Positions 25,779-34,495 of a DNA stretch of 64,000 nt are shown here, piece after piece. A program made the position numbers and the translations under genes. The first letter of the stretch is position 1, and every line of letters starts with the position of its first letter. The notes below the pieces were generated by a model. It ran no database searches, had not been told where the DNA came from, and saw only the letters and a program-made list of their open reading frames with translations. Origin of the DNA: Methylobacillus methanolivorans (GTDB lineage: Bacteria; Pseudomonadota; Gammaproteobacteria; Burkholderiales; Methylophilaceae); the NCBI RefSeq assembly GCF_020531845.1, contig NZ_JAJAVF010000005.1, positions 5,524-69,523 of the forward strand, in the 5' to 3' direction.

Positions 25779-27436
25779 CAGAACACAGCTTAGAAATACA
25801 TATGCACGATACCTCTCACATCGTCTCGGCGAAGTACGCCCAGCAGTTGATTCCTCAGTTCCGCGGCAACCCGCTGATTGAAGCGCTGCCGCCAACCATG
25901 AATGACGATGCGCTTATTGACGCCCTTACGCTGATGCCCGAATTTGATCCAAGCCAGCGTCAGTGGTCGACCGCTGACCGGTTCATGATGCTCAAGAGCT
26001 TGCAGAACTTCATGATCCCGATGCAAAACCATGTCGAGTTGAGCCGGGCCATGGATTCAATGATGCGGACAGGCTACGTCGGCCGCGCTCCAAGGACGCC
26101 GGGACACGCAAAGATATTCCAGTCGATCTACGAAAAGCAGCTTGCCGGCCTAGGATTCAGCCAGACCGCATCGTCCCGAACACCTCAGATCTCGACGTCC
26201 CTGGTCGGCATTTCAGGCATGGGAAAGACGACGACCGTAAATCGATGGTGCGCTCACCTACCTAAAGTGATCTACCACGAAGAGTACAACCTCTATCAGA
26301 TACCTTACCTGCACGTCGAGATGCCGAGCGACGGTTCATCGATCAAGGGCCTTGCTCACGGCATTCTGCAAAAGATCGATGAGCTAATCCCTGGCGCCGA
26401 CTATTACAGCCAGTATGCGTTAAAGGGGAAGACAGGTGCAGACACGATCATGCGAAGCGTTGCCCGCCTGATGAATCTGCACCTGGTTGGCCTGCTTATC
26501 TGCGATGAGGTACAGAACCTGACCAATGCGACCAAAGGTGGTCAGAAGGTCATGACAGAGCTCGTGTCAGCCAGCAACGACTTAAAGGTCCCGATTCTTT
26601 TCATTGGCACGAACAAGGCATCCAAGGTCTTGGGTATCGACTTTCGACAGGGTCGCCGCTCGAGCGGGCACGGCATCTCGACGTGGGATCGATTGCACCC
26701 AGGGACGGCGGGCCAAGAAAGCGAGTGGGATGCTTTCCTGGACATCCTTTGGCAGTATCAGTGGACACGCAATCCCGTCCCGCTGGATCCCATTCTCAGC
26801 AAACGCATGTACGACTGTAGCCAAGGCGTGATCGACCTGGCCATCAAGCTGTTCGCATCTGCGCAGGCACGGGCAATGCTCAATAGCACAGAACAACTGA
26901 CACCGGAGCTCATCCTCGATATCTTTGAGGGCGAGTTCAAGTTGATGCATCCGATGGTAGAAGCCTTGAGCCGCGATGATTTGGAAATGCTTTGCCAGTA
27001 TGACGATATCGCACCATTGAATCTTCAGCAGCACATCGATAACGCCCACCGCAAGTTGAACCACCTGAAGTCTCCGCTTTTCAGTGTTCGGGCAACAGAC
27101 AACACATTCACGCCTCGGCTTGCCGCCGGCCTAACCGCCCTGGGGTTCAGCGCTGAAGAATCCAGCGAGGTGGCTGATGCGGTAGCCCAAGCAGATTCAA
27201 GCATCAATCTTGCCCAGGGCGTGAAGCAGGCGGTTTCCACCTTGACGAGCCCCCCGTCAGCGAAGAGGAAGCGGCGGACGAAGATACAGGAGGAGCTTGC
27301 GCCAGACAGATTCGATGAACGGCCGGAGGACTACCGGCGAGCCATCTCCCATGCCAGGTCGAGAGGAGTTCCAGTCTTGGAGCAGCTACAGGAGTTTGGA
27401 ATGGCTCCGCTGCTCGAGGAAGTCATCGAGATCTGA
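25775..27436 (+). CDS. tnsC: TnsC AAA+ ATPase, transposition regulator
   Basis: 553 aa; links the target selector to TnsA/TnsB and mediates target immunity. Walker A is GISGMGKTTT (about residues 145-154) and Walker B LLICDEVQN (about 239-247), followed by a sensor region ILFIGTNKA. Length is close to Tn7 TnsC (555 aa). ATGA coupling with tnsB. The next gene, tniQ, starts 2 bp after the stop. Confidence 0.95.
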   Translation: MTEHSLEIHMHDTSHIVSAKYAQQLIPQFRGNPLIEALPPTMNDDALIDALTLMPEFDPSQRQWSTADRFMMLKSLQNFMIPMQNHVELSRAMDSMMRTGYVGRAPRTPGHAKIFQSIYEKQLAGLGFSQTASSRTPQISTSLVGISGMGKTTTVNRWCAHLPKVIYHEEYNLYQIPYLHVEMPSDGSSIKGLAHGILQKIDELIPGADYYSQYALKGKTGADTIMRSVARLMNLHLVGLLICDEVQNLTNATKGGQKVMTELVSASNDLKVPILFIGTNKASKVLGIDFRQGRRSSGHGISTWDRLHPGTAGQESEWDAFLDILWQYQWTRNPVPLDPILSKRMYDCSQGVIDLAIKLFASAQARAMLNSTEQLTPELILDIFEGEFKLMHPMVEALSRDDLEMLCQYDDIAPLNLQQHIDNAHRKLNHLKSPLFSVRATDNTFTPRLAAGLTALGFSAEESSEVADAVAQADSSINLAQGVKQAVSTLTSPPSAKRKRRTKIQEELAPDRFDERPEDYRRAISHARSRGVPVLEQLQEFGMAPLLEEVIEI

Positions 27437-27438
27437 CC

Positions 27439-28590
27439 ATGCACCTCCTTCGCCCATACCCTGATGAGCTTTTAGGCAGCTTGTTGAGTCGGGCGATGAG
27501 GCAACTCGGCTTGTCGCAAAAGCGCTTGATGCGGCATCTGACCGGCCGAAACATCACCACGATTTCTACGGTAATAACGGGCCACGAAGGGATTGCGAGA
27601 GCTTTCGGGATGGACCTGGAGGAATTCATCCATAGCCACACCTTGCTGCCCTACGCGGTTGCATTCATGGCGCGACGGGACAAAGAACGTATCCTGACCT
27701 CGCTCTTGAGCGGTAGCTCGGATCTCTGCGTCGCGGCGGTCGCTCAAAACGCAACGAAGTCGACGAGCCTGCTCAAGCTTTGTGTGGCCTGCAAAGCGCA
27801 GGATCTGCTGCAATACGGTGAGACGTACTGGCGGCGATCGCATCAACTCCCTGGCGTCTTGCTGTGCGCCGTACATGAGCAACCTCTGCGCTTGAGCGAT
27901 GTTGATATCCGTGCGAAGCGGCTCATGGTGCCGCCCAATGAGGTGCAGTCAGTTCGGGCCTGCGCTTACGAGGTTTCACGAGTTGTTTTGATGGATATTG
28001 CAAGGTTCTCGGACCAGGCATTGAGGTTTGGCCTTTCGTATGGTGATTGGGCGGAGCGCTACCGAGACGTTGCCGCGAGCTATGGATATTCTTTCACCAG
28101 TGGTCAGATATTCGGGGAGGTTCTTTCGGCGGACCTCCGTTCGTTCTACGGCGACGCCTACCTGTCCTCCCTGGGTGCCAATATCGACCTCGCTCGGCGC
28201 AACGCCTGGCCGGCACTATTGGTGCGCTCTTCAGGGGCCAGCACCACAGCGTTGAAGCACGTTTTGCTGAACATTTTCCTGCTGAACGCTCCGAGCCCAT
28301 CTCGATCCCCTTCGGAGTACGAGCGCCGCAAAAAAGCAAAACCCAGGGATTGGGACCTCATCCAACGCAAGGCAATAGCGGTCATGGATAAAGAGGTCGC
28401 TCGGTGCAAACGGGAGGGTCGAAGGATCACCGTCAGGGAGCTGGCACAGAAGGCAGGAATTGTGTCGCTCCTGCATCACTTCCGCCATGAAATTCCAACA
28501 ATCTTGCTGTGGATCGAGAGATTCAAAGCAACGCCGCAGTCCGAGCGGCAGGCAGGCAAACGGCCTCGAACTTACCCCAAAAAAAGATAG
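27439..28590 (+). CDS. tniQ: Short TniQ/TnsD-family target selector
   Basis: 383 aa. The N-terminus, RPYPDELLGSLLSRAMRQLG, is the TniQ hallmark. A zinc-binding set follows: CVACKAQD ... HQLPGVLLCAVHEQPL (CxxC ... CxxH), the TniQ zinc knuckle. It is shorter than Tn7 TnsD (508 aa) but longer than CAST TniQ proteins. The C-terminal half, with an HTH-like part (ITVRELAQKAGIVSLLHHF), should read DNA. It may choose the comEC site alone or with the following gene. Confidence 0.93.
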   Translation: MHLLRPYPDELLGSLLSRAMRQLGLSQKRLMRHLTGRNITTISTVITGHEGIARAFGMDLEEFIHSHTLLPYAVAFMARRDKERILTSLLSGSSDLCVAAVAQNATKSTSLLKLCVACKAQDLLQYGETYWRRSHQLPGVLLCAVHEQPLRLSDVDIRAKRLMVPPNEVQSVRACAYEVSRVVLMDIARFSDQALRFGLSYGDWAERYRDVAASYGYSFTSGQIFGEVLSADLRSFYGDAYLSSLGANIDLARRNAWPALLVRSSGASTTALKHVLLNIFLLNAPSPSRSPSEYERRKKAKPRDWDLIQRKAIAVMDKEVARCKREGRRITVRELAQKAGIVSLLHHFRHEIPTILLWIERFKATPQSERQAGKRPRTYPKKR

Positions 28591-28651
28591 CTGAAGGCTC
28601 AACATGGGCCTGGTGTTTTTCCTATACGAATTCCTATTATTGGAGTCGTGT

Positions 28652-29749
28652 ATGGAATGGGCACTCGGTGTTTCTCTGGACACCAGCAGCATTGAAGTTT
28701 TTACGTCGAACGAAGGTATTGAGCACAGGCGCATCGAGGAGATCGCGAGCGAGCGGCTCAAGGTGCCTCGCACTACTAAACCTTATCGCGTCCTGTACGA
28801 GGGCGGCCTATCGTCGTGGTCCCTTTCAGATCCTGATGAATACCTTGCAGGGATAGGTATTGAGCTGCCCGAAGGATGTCTGAATCGCCACGAAGTCTTC
28901 AAATTCATGGGGAACGACGACCTGACGGTACATGTGCCGGCGCTGGTATTGATGCGGGCCTTCTTTAAGCCCAGCGCGCTATTGTTTCCAGCAGCTTTCA
29001 AGATCACTGGCCCAGACCTCCTCGCTTACGTGGACTACGGCCAGACGCCACCTACTGTCGTCGTCGACAATCCGGCGTACACACGACACTATTCCCGCTG
29101 CAGGGAGAGCGCAGCGCCTAACAAACCCGTGGAATGGTTGCAGCTCTCAAAGTCAGCCAGAAAGGCAATGCACAGCGTCTATCTAGCCGCTTCAACTGGA
29201 GCACTACGACTGCATCTTCCACTTGGTGATTTTCGCATTGCATTGCATGGACCAAGGCTTGGCAATCGGGTATTTGTGACGACTGCAACGTTGATCGCGA
29301 TGACCATACCAGCAGAGGACAGCGTCACGGGCATGCGCGAAACGATGATTTTTCACTCGATGGCGGACCCTCAACGAAAAGCCAAGGCGTCAGTAGCTGG
29401 CATCAAGGTCCCGTTGCAGTTGGACGGTGCCTCATCGGTCAGCGACCAGGAGTGGCAGCTGATCGAGCCGATTCTGACTCCAAGACGCAAAGCCCAAAGT
29501 GTCATCCACTCACGTAGGGATCTACTGGACGCCATCCTTCTAAAGCTTTCGTCAGGCATCTGGTGGGCGAAGGTGCCTACCAAGGGGTTCAAGACAACAG
29601 ACTTGAGTTGGGCATTCCGTCGCTGGAAGGCCGATGGCCTCTTTGATCAGGTTCTTGAGGTATTGAGGATCACAAGGGCCGACGGCCCACTAGTGGAGTC
29701 CGTCGCCCGAAGAGGACGAAAGCCAGTTATGGCTAACGAAAAGGCCTGA
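28652..29749 (+). CDS. Fifth transposition gene, candidate co-selector with an IS5-like (DUF4096-type) C-terminus
   Basis: 365 aa, beginning at ATG 28652 (GGAG 9 bp upstream). The frame is open from 28604. Residues 1-260 match no domain I can name (notable stretch VHVPALVLMRAFFKPSALLF). The last 100 residues (DQEWQLIEPILTPRR ... RRDLLDAILLKLSSGIWWAKV ... WAFRRWKADGLFDQVLEVL) are clearly like the N-terminal helical domain of IS5/IS402-type transposases. There is no DDE core, so it is not itself a transposase. Tn6022-type elements, which sit in comM, also carry a fifth gene after tniD. By position this is its counterpart. A target-choice or TnsE-like role is inferred. Confidence 0.7.
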   Translation: MEWALGVSLDTSSIEVFTSNEGIEHRRIEEIASERLKVPRTTKPYRVLYEGGLSSWSLSDPDEYLAGIGIELPEGCLNRHEVFKFMGNDDLTVHVPALVLMRAFFKPSALLFPAAFKITGPDLLAYVDYGQTPPTVVVDNPAYTRHYSRCRESAAPNKPVEWLQLSKSARKAMHSVYLAASTGALRLHLPLGDFRIALHGPRLGNRVFVTTATLIAMTIPAEDSVTGMRETMIFHSMADPQRKAKASVAGIKVPLQLDGASSVSDQEWQLIEPILTPRRKAQSVIHSRRDLLDAILLKLSSGIWWAKVPTKGFKTTDLSWAFRRWKADGLFDQVLEVLRITRADGPLVESVARRGRKPVMANEKA

Positions 29750-29764
29750 TTGCAGCCAATGCTC

Positions 29765-29921
29765 GCAGAGATGTCGGGGCAGGTTGCCGCGTATAGAGGG
29801 TTGGCGTGAGACGCCGTCTATCTGCCCGGAAATAAATAAGGCCGCGATTGTCCGATCCAGTTCAATTATCGCAAGCACTTGAAGCTATACCTTGGACAGT
29901 ACTATCCCCAAAGGTATGCTC
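29765..29921 (+). repeat. Duplicated upstream region of RCC1 gene B
   Basis: This 157-bp stretch is homologous to 31857-32012 upstream of RCC1 gene C. Shared blocks include GGCAGGTTGCCGCG-like sequence, GCCGTCTATC, and AGTTCAATTATCGCAAGCAC just before the leader hairpin. It probably carries the promoter. Confidence 0.7.
29887..29917 (+). promoter_or_regulatory. Conserved leader hairpin masking the RBS of RCC1 gene B
   Basis: ATACCTT (29887-29893) and AAGGTAT (29911-29917) flank a 17-nt loop. The loop sequence differs from genes A and C while both arms are kept, which supports selection on pairing. The 3' arm includes the Shine-Dalgarno AAAGG. Confidence 0.65.
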
Positions 29922-31715
29922 ATGTTCAAGAAGACATTTCTCTCCCTTTCCTGTGCCCTGGCCCTTAGTCCCGTTGCCGCACCTGCTCTTGCTGCTACCT
30001 CGTTCTACCTAGTGGTGCCGATCCCTACCGCAGCGAAAGCACCGGTGGAAGTCATCACCGTGGCGCTGACCGGTGCCGCGCTGCCAAGTGCGAAGGTTGA
30101 TCAGGCGTACAGCGAGAGCCTGCATTCGTACCTGGCGGTGACCGGCGATTCGGCATACGACTCGACGGTTGTGAGTTGGAGCGTCGTGGGAGGCGCTTTA
30201 CCCGCCGGCCTGACGCTGGACCCCGTCACTGGGGTGGTAGGCGGCACTCCTACAGAAGCCACAACTTCCCCCGCACCCTTCACCGTGCGGGCTACCTACA
30301 AAGGACAAAACAGGCAAGCTGACTACTCTGTTGATGTGGCGCTCAATATCGCGGTGAACCTGGCTGGCACCACACTACCCAAGGCCACGCTGAACAACGC
30401 GTACAGCGAATCCCTGCGCAATTACCTGAACGTTACAGGAGATGCCTCATTTGACTCGGCGGCCGTACGCTGGAGCTTGGTTGACAGCACCTTGCCGGCA
30501 GGTTTGACGCTGAATACGACTACCGGGGACATTACAGGTAAGCCTACCGACAAGCCCGATGCGCCAGTTAACTTTACAGTGAAGGCGGTTTATAAGGGAG
30601 CCAACGGACAAGCGGTTTACACCCTTGCAGTTGGAGGAGAACAATTCAATATTACGCAATTGGTCGCAGGTTATGACTACACCTGCGCGGTGACGACCGA
30701 AGGCGCGGCAAAGTGCTGGGGTTCAAATACTGCCGGTCAATTAGGCGACGGCTCTACAGTCAGCAGCAAAACCCCAGTAGCAGTAGCAGGACTATCCTCC
30801 AACGTTACTGCGCTGTCTTTGGGCAATTATCACGCCTGCGCTATTCATGCTGGTGCCTTGAAATGCTGGGGAAAAAATAGTGCGGGGCAGCTTGGTGACG
30901 GAACTACCGTCGATCGCCTAACGCCAACTGAAGTATCTGGCATGACTTTAGGCGTAGAGCTCATTGCGGCAGGAGAAACGCATACATGCGCTAGCTTGAC
31001 TTCGGGGGTGAAGTGCTGGGGGTCTAATAGCACCGGGCAGCTTGGTGATGGAACTTATTTGCAACGATTGGCGCCAGTAGCAGTCAATGGGTTGATCGGC
31101 AAAGTCACAAGCTTATCCGCAGGTCCCGGGGGATCCTGTGCAGTGATCTCTGGCTCAGCAAAATGCTGGGGGCTGAACTCTCAAGGCCAGTTGGGTAGCG
31201 GCTCGACAAACAACGAAACCCAGCCCGTACAGGTGTATGGACTAACGAGTGGTGTCACTCAAATTGCGCAGGGACAGCTACATGCTTGTGCCATCGCTTC
31301 TGGTGGTGGGGTGCGGTGTTGGGGTCATATGAACTATGGTCGGCTTGGGAATGGAGGAGCTACCGCGTCTTCTTCTTATAGCGCTTACCCCGTGCAAGTC
31401 AGCGGTCTTTCGGGGGTGACCAACTTGTCTTCCAAAGGAAGCTTTACCTGCGTAACCACAACTAACGGCGCAGTATGGTGTTGGGGCATTAACTTGTCTG
31501 GCCACCTTGGTGATGGCACCACAACTAACAGGAGCGCTCCAGTGCCCACCGTTGGCTTGACCTCTGGCACGACTAGCTTGAGCGCTGGCAGCTCCCACGC
31601 GTGTGCCCTTGTGAGCGGCCAGGCAAAATGCTGGGGACGTAATGATTTTGGTCAATTTGGGGTAGCTACGCCAACGGGCAGCTTAGTGCCGTACGACCTG
31701 CCGGTGGGCCAATAA
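29922..31715 (+). CDS. Exported RCC1-repeat protein B with two Ig-like modules
   Basis: 597 aa. Signal peptide (MFKKTFLSLSCALAL ... APALA), the conserved TSFYLVVP segment, then two tandem Ig-like modules (LPAGLTLDPVTGVVGGTPT and LPAGLTLNTTTGDITGKPT) where A and C have one. Seven RCC1 repeats follow (KCWGSNTAGQLGDG, KCWGKNSAGQLGDG and so on). Its repeats are more diverged from one another than those of A. It starts 172 bp after the fifth tns gene on the same strand, and its own promoter region is likely. ATG 29922 is used because of AAAGG at proper spacing. Confidence 0.87.
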   Translation: MFKKTFLSLSCALALSPVAAPALAATSFYLVVPIPTAAKAPVEVITVALTGAALPSAKVDQAYSESLHSYLAVTGDSAYDSTVVSWSVVGGALPAGLTLDPVTGVVGGTPTEATTSPAPFTVRATYKGQNRQADYSVDVALNIAVNLAGTTLPKATLNNAYSESLRNYLNVTGDASFDSAAVRWSLVDSTLPAGLTLNTTTGDITGKPTDKPDAPVNFTVKAVYKGANGQAVYTLAVGGEQFNITQLVAGYDYTCAVTTEGAAKCWGSNTAGQLGDGSTVSSKTPVAVAGLSSNVTALSLGNYHACAIHAGALKCWGKNSAGQLGDGTTVDRLTPTEVSGMTLGVELIAAGETHTCASLTSGVKCWGSNSTGQLGDGTYLQRLAPVAVNGLIGKVTSLSAGPGGSCAVISGSAKCWGLNSQGQLGSGSTNNETQPVQVYGLTSGVTQIAQGQLHACAIASGGGVRCWGHMNYGRLGNGGATASSSYSAYPVQVSGLSGVTNLSSKGSFTCVTTTNGAVWCWGINLSGHLGDGTTTNRSAPVPTVGLTSGTTSLSAGSSHACALVSGQAKCWGRNDFGQFGVATPTGSLVPYDLPVGQ

Positions 31716-31856
31716 TGGTTGGCAAACGCTTGGCTGGCGCCGGCTTGCCAAGCTCGGCCTGGCGAAATACACGATCGAGGTCGATGGGAAGGTGTTAAAT
31801 TGTCAACAAGATTGCAGCAGGCAACGATCACACATGCGCCATCATGGAATCATCTG
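31716..31856 (+). pseudogene. Wreck of a fourth RCC1 gene
   Basis: Between genes B and C the sequence encodes, in pieces, LAGAGLPSSA (compare LAGAALPKAT of A), then KYTIEVDGKVLN, then after a +1/-1 shift VNKIAAGNDHTCAIM. These match the start of the Ig module, the end of the Ig module (VYTIEVGGQVL) and the first propeller strand of the RCC1 proteins. Most of the Ig module and all other repeats are deleted. It shows that the cluster has been expanding and contracting by recombination. Confidence 0.7.
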
Positions 31857-32012
31857 GCAGAAATGCCGGAGCAGGTTGCCGCGCGCAGAGGATTGAAGCG
31901 AAATGCCGTCTATCGGTCCGGAGAGAGCCGAGGCCACGGTTCTCCGGGCTAGTTCAATTATCGCAAGCACTTGGAGCTATACCTTGGACACCCCTGTTCA
32001 AAAGGTATGCTC
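31857..32012 (+). repeat. Duplicated upstream region of RCC1 gene C
   Basis: Second copy of the 29765-29921 region. It also holds CCGGAGA ... TCTCCGG (about 31917-31946), an inverted repeat that the other copy keeps only partly. Confidence 0.7.
31979..32008 (+). promoter_or_regulatory. Conserved leader hairpin masking the RBS of RCC1 gene C
   Basis: ATACCTT (31979-31985) pairs with AAGGTAT (32002-32008) across 16 nt with the same CACCCCTGTT loop core as gene A. The ribosome-binding AAAGG lies in the 3' arm. Confidence 0.65.
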
Positions 32013-33515
32013 ATGCTCAAGAAGAAATTTCTCTCCCTCTCGTGCGCAGCAGCGTTGGCTGCTGGTATCCCCCCTGCGTTTGCCTCTTCCACATTTTTCC
32101 TTGTGGTGCCGCTGAATGCGCAATCAAAGGCGCAAGAACCGGTGGAGTCCATCACTGTGTCCTTGGCTGGCGCAATGCTGCCAAAGGCGACGGCGAACCA
32201 GGCCTACACGCATTCGCTGCAAGATTATCTGACGGTCACCGGCGACTCGAGTCTTGATAAATCGGCTGCGCGCTGGAGCCTGGTGGAAGGCACCCTGCCA
32301 ACAGGGCTGGCGCTGGATGCAACCACCGGGGCTGTAGTCGGCGTACCGGCCACCAAGACGACCTCGCCGGCGAGCTTCACCGTGCTGGCCACCTACAAGG
32401 GCTCCGATGGTCAGGCGGTGTACAGCATTGAGGTGGGTGGGGTGGTGCTGAACGTCCGTGAAATATCAGCAGGCCATAAGCATACTTGCGCTATTACCAA
32501 TGTTGGCGGCGTAAAGTGCTGGGGAGATAACACTTACGGACAGCTGGGAGACAACAGTACGACATCACGCTTGCTACCGGTAGATGTGGTTGGCTTTAGC
32601 GCTGGCGTGGAACACATTGCGGCAGGCGGCAGTCACACCTGTGCGGTGACGTCCGGGGCGGTCAAGTGCTGGGGCTTTAACTCCTCTGGACAGCTAGGAA
32701 ATAACAACACGACAACCCGACTGACGCCCGGGAGCGTTGTAGGGCTGTCATCTGGGGTGGCGCGCATCACTACTGGAGCTAGCTACACCTGTGCGGTGAC
32801 GACCTCCGGTGGCGCGAAATGCTGGGGGCACAATGGTTACGGGCAGCTGGGCGACAACAGCACTACCAAGCGCTTAACGCCAGTGGATGTCGTAGGTTTG
32901 ACGTCCGGAGTGGCAAGCATTTCGGCTGGCAACACTCACACTTGCGCGGTAACTACGACTGGCGCGGCGAAGTGCTGGGGGCAGAACACCTACGGCGCGC
33001 TGGGCAATAACAGCACCACCGATCGCTTAACGCCTGTGGATGCGGTAGGACTGACAGCTGGGGTTGCGAGTATTACTACGGGCTACCAACATACTTGCGC
33101 GATGACGACGTCCGGTGGCGCGAAATGCTGGGGGCGTAATAGCAACGTGCAGTTGGGTGACAACAGTGCCACCAACCGATTAACGCCCGTGAATGTTGTC
33201 GGGCTGACTTCCGGAGTAGCTAGCATTTCGGCAGGCAACTACCATACCTGTGCGGTGACGACGTCTGGTGGCGCCAAATGCTGGGGTAACAACATTAACA
33301 ATGAGCTTGGCGACAACAGCGCGACAAATCGGTCCACCCCCGTAAATGTCGTAGGGCTGACGTCTGGAGTGGCTAGCATTTGGGCGGGCAATAGCCACAC
33401 TTGCGTGGTTATGACCTCGGGAGCGGGAAAGTGCTGGGGGTATAATGCATCCGGACAGTTGGGAGACAACAGCACTACAAATCGTAAGACCCCTGTTGAT
33501 GTGTGGGGCCCTTAA
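32013..33515 (+). CDS. Exported RCC1-repeat protein C
   Basis: 500 aa. Signal peptide (MLKKKFLSLSCAAALAAGI ... AFA), then a STFFLVVP segment and one Ig-like module (LPTGLALDATTGAVVGVPAT). Seven RCC1 repeats follow (KCWGDNTYGQLGDN, KCWGFNSSGQLGNN and so on). Its signal peptide is closest to B and its Ig module to A, so the genes look like mosaics. The C-terminal repeat ends in VDVWGP, close to the VDVVP ending of A, so the protein looks complete. Confidence 0.88.
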   Translation: MLKKKFLSLSCAAALAAGIPPAFASSTFFLVVPLNAQSKAQEPVESITVSLAGAMLPKATANQAYTHSLQDYLTVTGDSSLDKSAARWSLVEGTLPTGLALDATTGAVVGVPATKTTSPASFTVLATYKGSDGQAVYSIEVGGVVLNVREISAGHKHTCAITNVGGVKCWGDNTYGQLGDNSTTSRLLPVDVVGFSAGVEHIAAGGSHTCAVTSGAVKCWGFNSSGQLGNNNTTTRLTPGSVVGLSSGVARITTGASYTCAVTTSGGAKCWGHNGYGQLGDNSTTKRLTPVDVVGLTSGVASISAGNTHTCAVTTTGAAKCWGQNTYGALGNNSTTDRLTPVDAVGLTAGVASITTGYQHTCAMTTSGGAKCWGRNSNVQLGDNSATNRLTPVNVVGLTSGVASISAGNYHTCAVTTSGGAKCWGNNINNELGDNSATNRSTPVNVVGLTSGVASIWAGNSHTCVVMTSGAGKCWGYNASGQLGDNSTTNRKTPVDVWGP

Positions 33516-33536
33516 CTAAGCGCTAAGCCCTCACAC

Positions 33537-33588
33537 GAAGCCCGAAGCCCGAAGCCCGAAGCCCTAATCGCAGCTTAGGGCTTTTTTC
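33537..33588 (+). terminator. Terminator of RCC1 gene C, preceded by four CGAAGCC units
   Basis: AGCCCTAA-tcgcagc-TTAGGGCT (33561-33583) followed by TTTTT is a standard intrinsic terminator. Directly before it are four perfect 7-bp tandem units, CGAAGCC (33537-33564), a slippage-prone tract. Confidence 0.85.
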
Positions 33589-33614
33589 TGCTTGGCGACT
33601 GATCTTAATTACGA

Positions 33615-34148
33615 TCAGTAAGCGGCTATGTAGGCCAGAACTTCCTGCTCTAAGGGTGTGAGTTCTTTCCCGATTTTCTCCCCGAGACGCTCTACTGCAT
33701 ATAAGCCCTTGAGTAGCGCTACCCCCTCCTTGGTTTGTGCTATTTCGTCCACTATGGTGAACGCTTCATCTTCGGTACTTGCTTTGAGAGGATTACGTGC
33801 CGCTTTCAAGGCCAGCACCCTGATTTCTTCGCCAGTGCTATTTAGGCTGCACTGGGCAATTTTGTAGCCTTCGCTGGGATTGTTGCAGTGTACTTTCGAT
33901 CGTTCTTCGTCTATTTCACGACCTAGCGCAGCTTCTATAAGCTTCGCTTTTGTTTTGGCTTGCTTTAGGTACACCAAGATGATTTGGTCCTCTGGATTCG
34001 TTTCGTCCAGTTTCGCAAGGTACTTAATCGCATCCTCTATTCTTAGCTTTTGCCTTGAGCCGGAATCATCGATAAAGATGGCAAGGTCTCTTTTATCTAT
34101 TTTTATCGCTTTGATTCCTGTTTGCTTTTTATAAAATACCGTCGACAT
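33615..34148 (-). CDS. Uncharacterised 177-aa soluble protein
   Basis: Not recognised. No signal peptide or membrane segment. It is Lys/Glu-rich, with one lone Cys pair (HCNNPSEGYKIAQC) mid-protein. The start ATG 34148 begins MSTVFYKKQTG. Composition is more A+T-rich than the flanking RCC1 genes. It converges with RCC1 gene C and lies alone, followed upstream by 500 bp of non-coding sequence. It might be a cargo gene of the transposon; no function can be read from the sequence. Confidence 0.6.
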   Translation of the reverse strand: MSTVFYKKQTGIKAIKIDKRDLAIFIDDSGSRQKLRIEDAIKYLAKLDETNPEDQIILVYLKQAKTKAKLIEAALGREIDEERSKVHCNNPSEGYKIAQCSLNSTGEEIRVLALKAARNPLKASTEDEAFTIVDEIAQTKEGVALLKGLYAVERLGEKIGKELTPLEQEVLAYIAAY

Positions 34149-34495
34149 CGCTGAATCACCCGACTATTCTTACCTCGAAACTCAAGAATTTCTTGAAGCT
34201 CGCTTCCCTCTCAGGTCGCGGATCCATGCTTAACTGCGCTGGGTCGCTTCCTGAACATGGCGTAGTTTACTCGCTACCTACCGCCGTATACCAAGATATT
34301 GCGTTTGAGCGCAGGTGATTGAGCTTACAGTGCCGCTAATCAGGCGCGCCCCCTTGCCAAGACGTAGCGATCAGCCGCTTCGGGTGCGTCTTTGGCAGCC
34401 CGAGCGGCCACTCCGTCAAGTCCCCGCATGGGCACCAAAAGTCTTGTATGTGGCCTCCAAGGCCACTTCGACAGTGGCGGCAGACTGCTCCTCGA
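34149..34495. other. Non-coding spacer, nothing recognised
   Basis: I see no supported gene, terminator or RNA here. A short plus-strand frame from 34315 has coding-like composition but no family resemblance. Confidence 0.4.

Noticed and set aside
31719..31952. A small plus-strand gene between RCC1 genes B and C
   Set aside because: Its frame cuts across RCC1 scraps and the duplicated promoter region, so it is an accidental opening.
20706..33515. A shufflon or invertible cassette switching the RCC1 genes
   Set aside because: Shared leaders in opposite orientations hinted at inversion, but no recombinase gene or cross-over core was found, and each gene has its own start, signal peptide and complete propeller.
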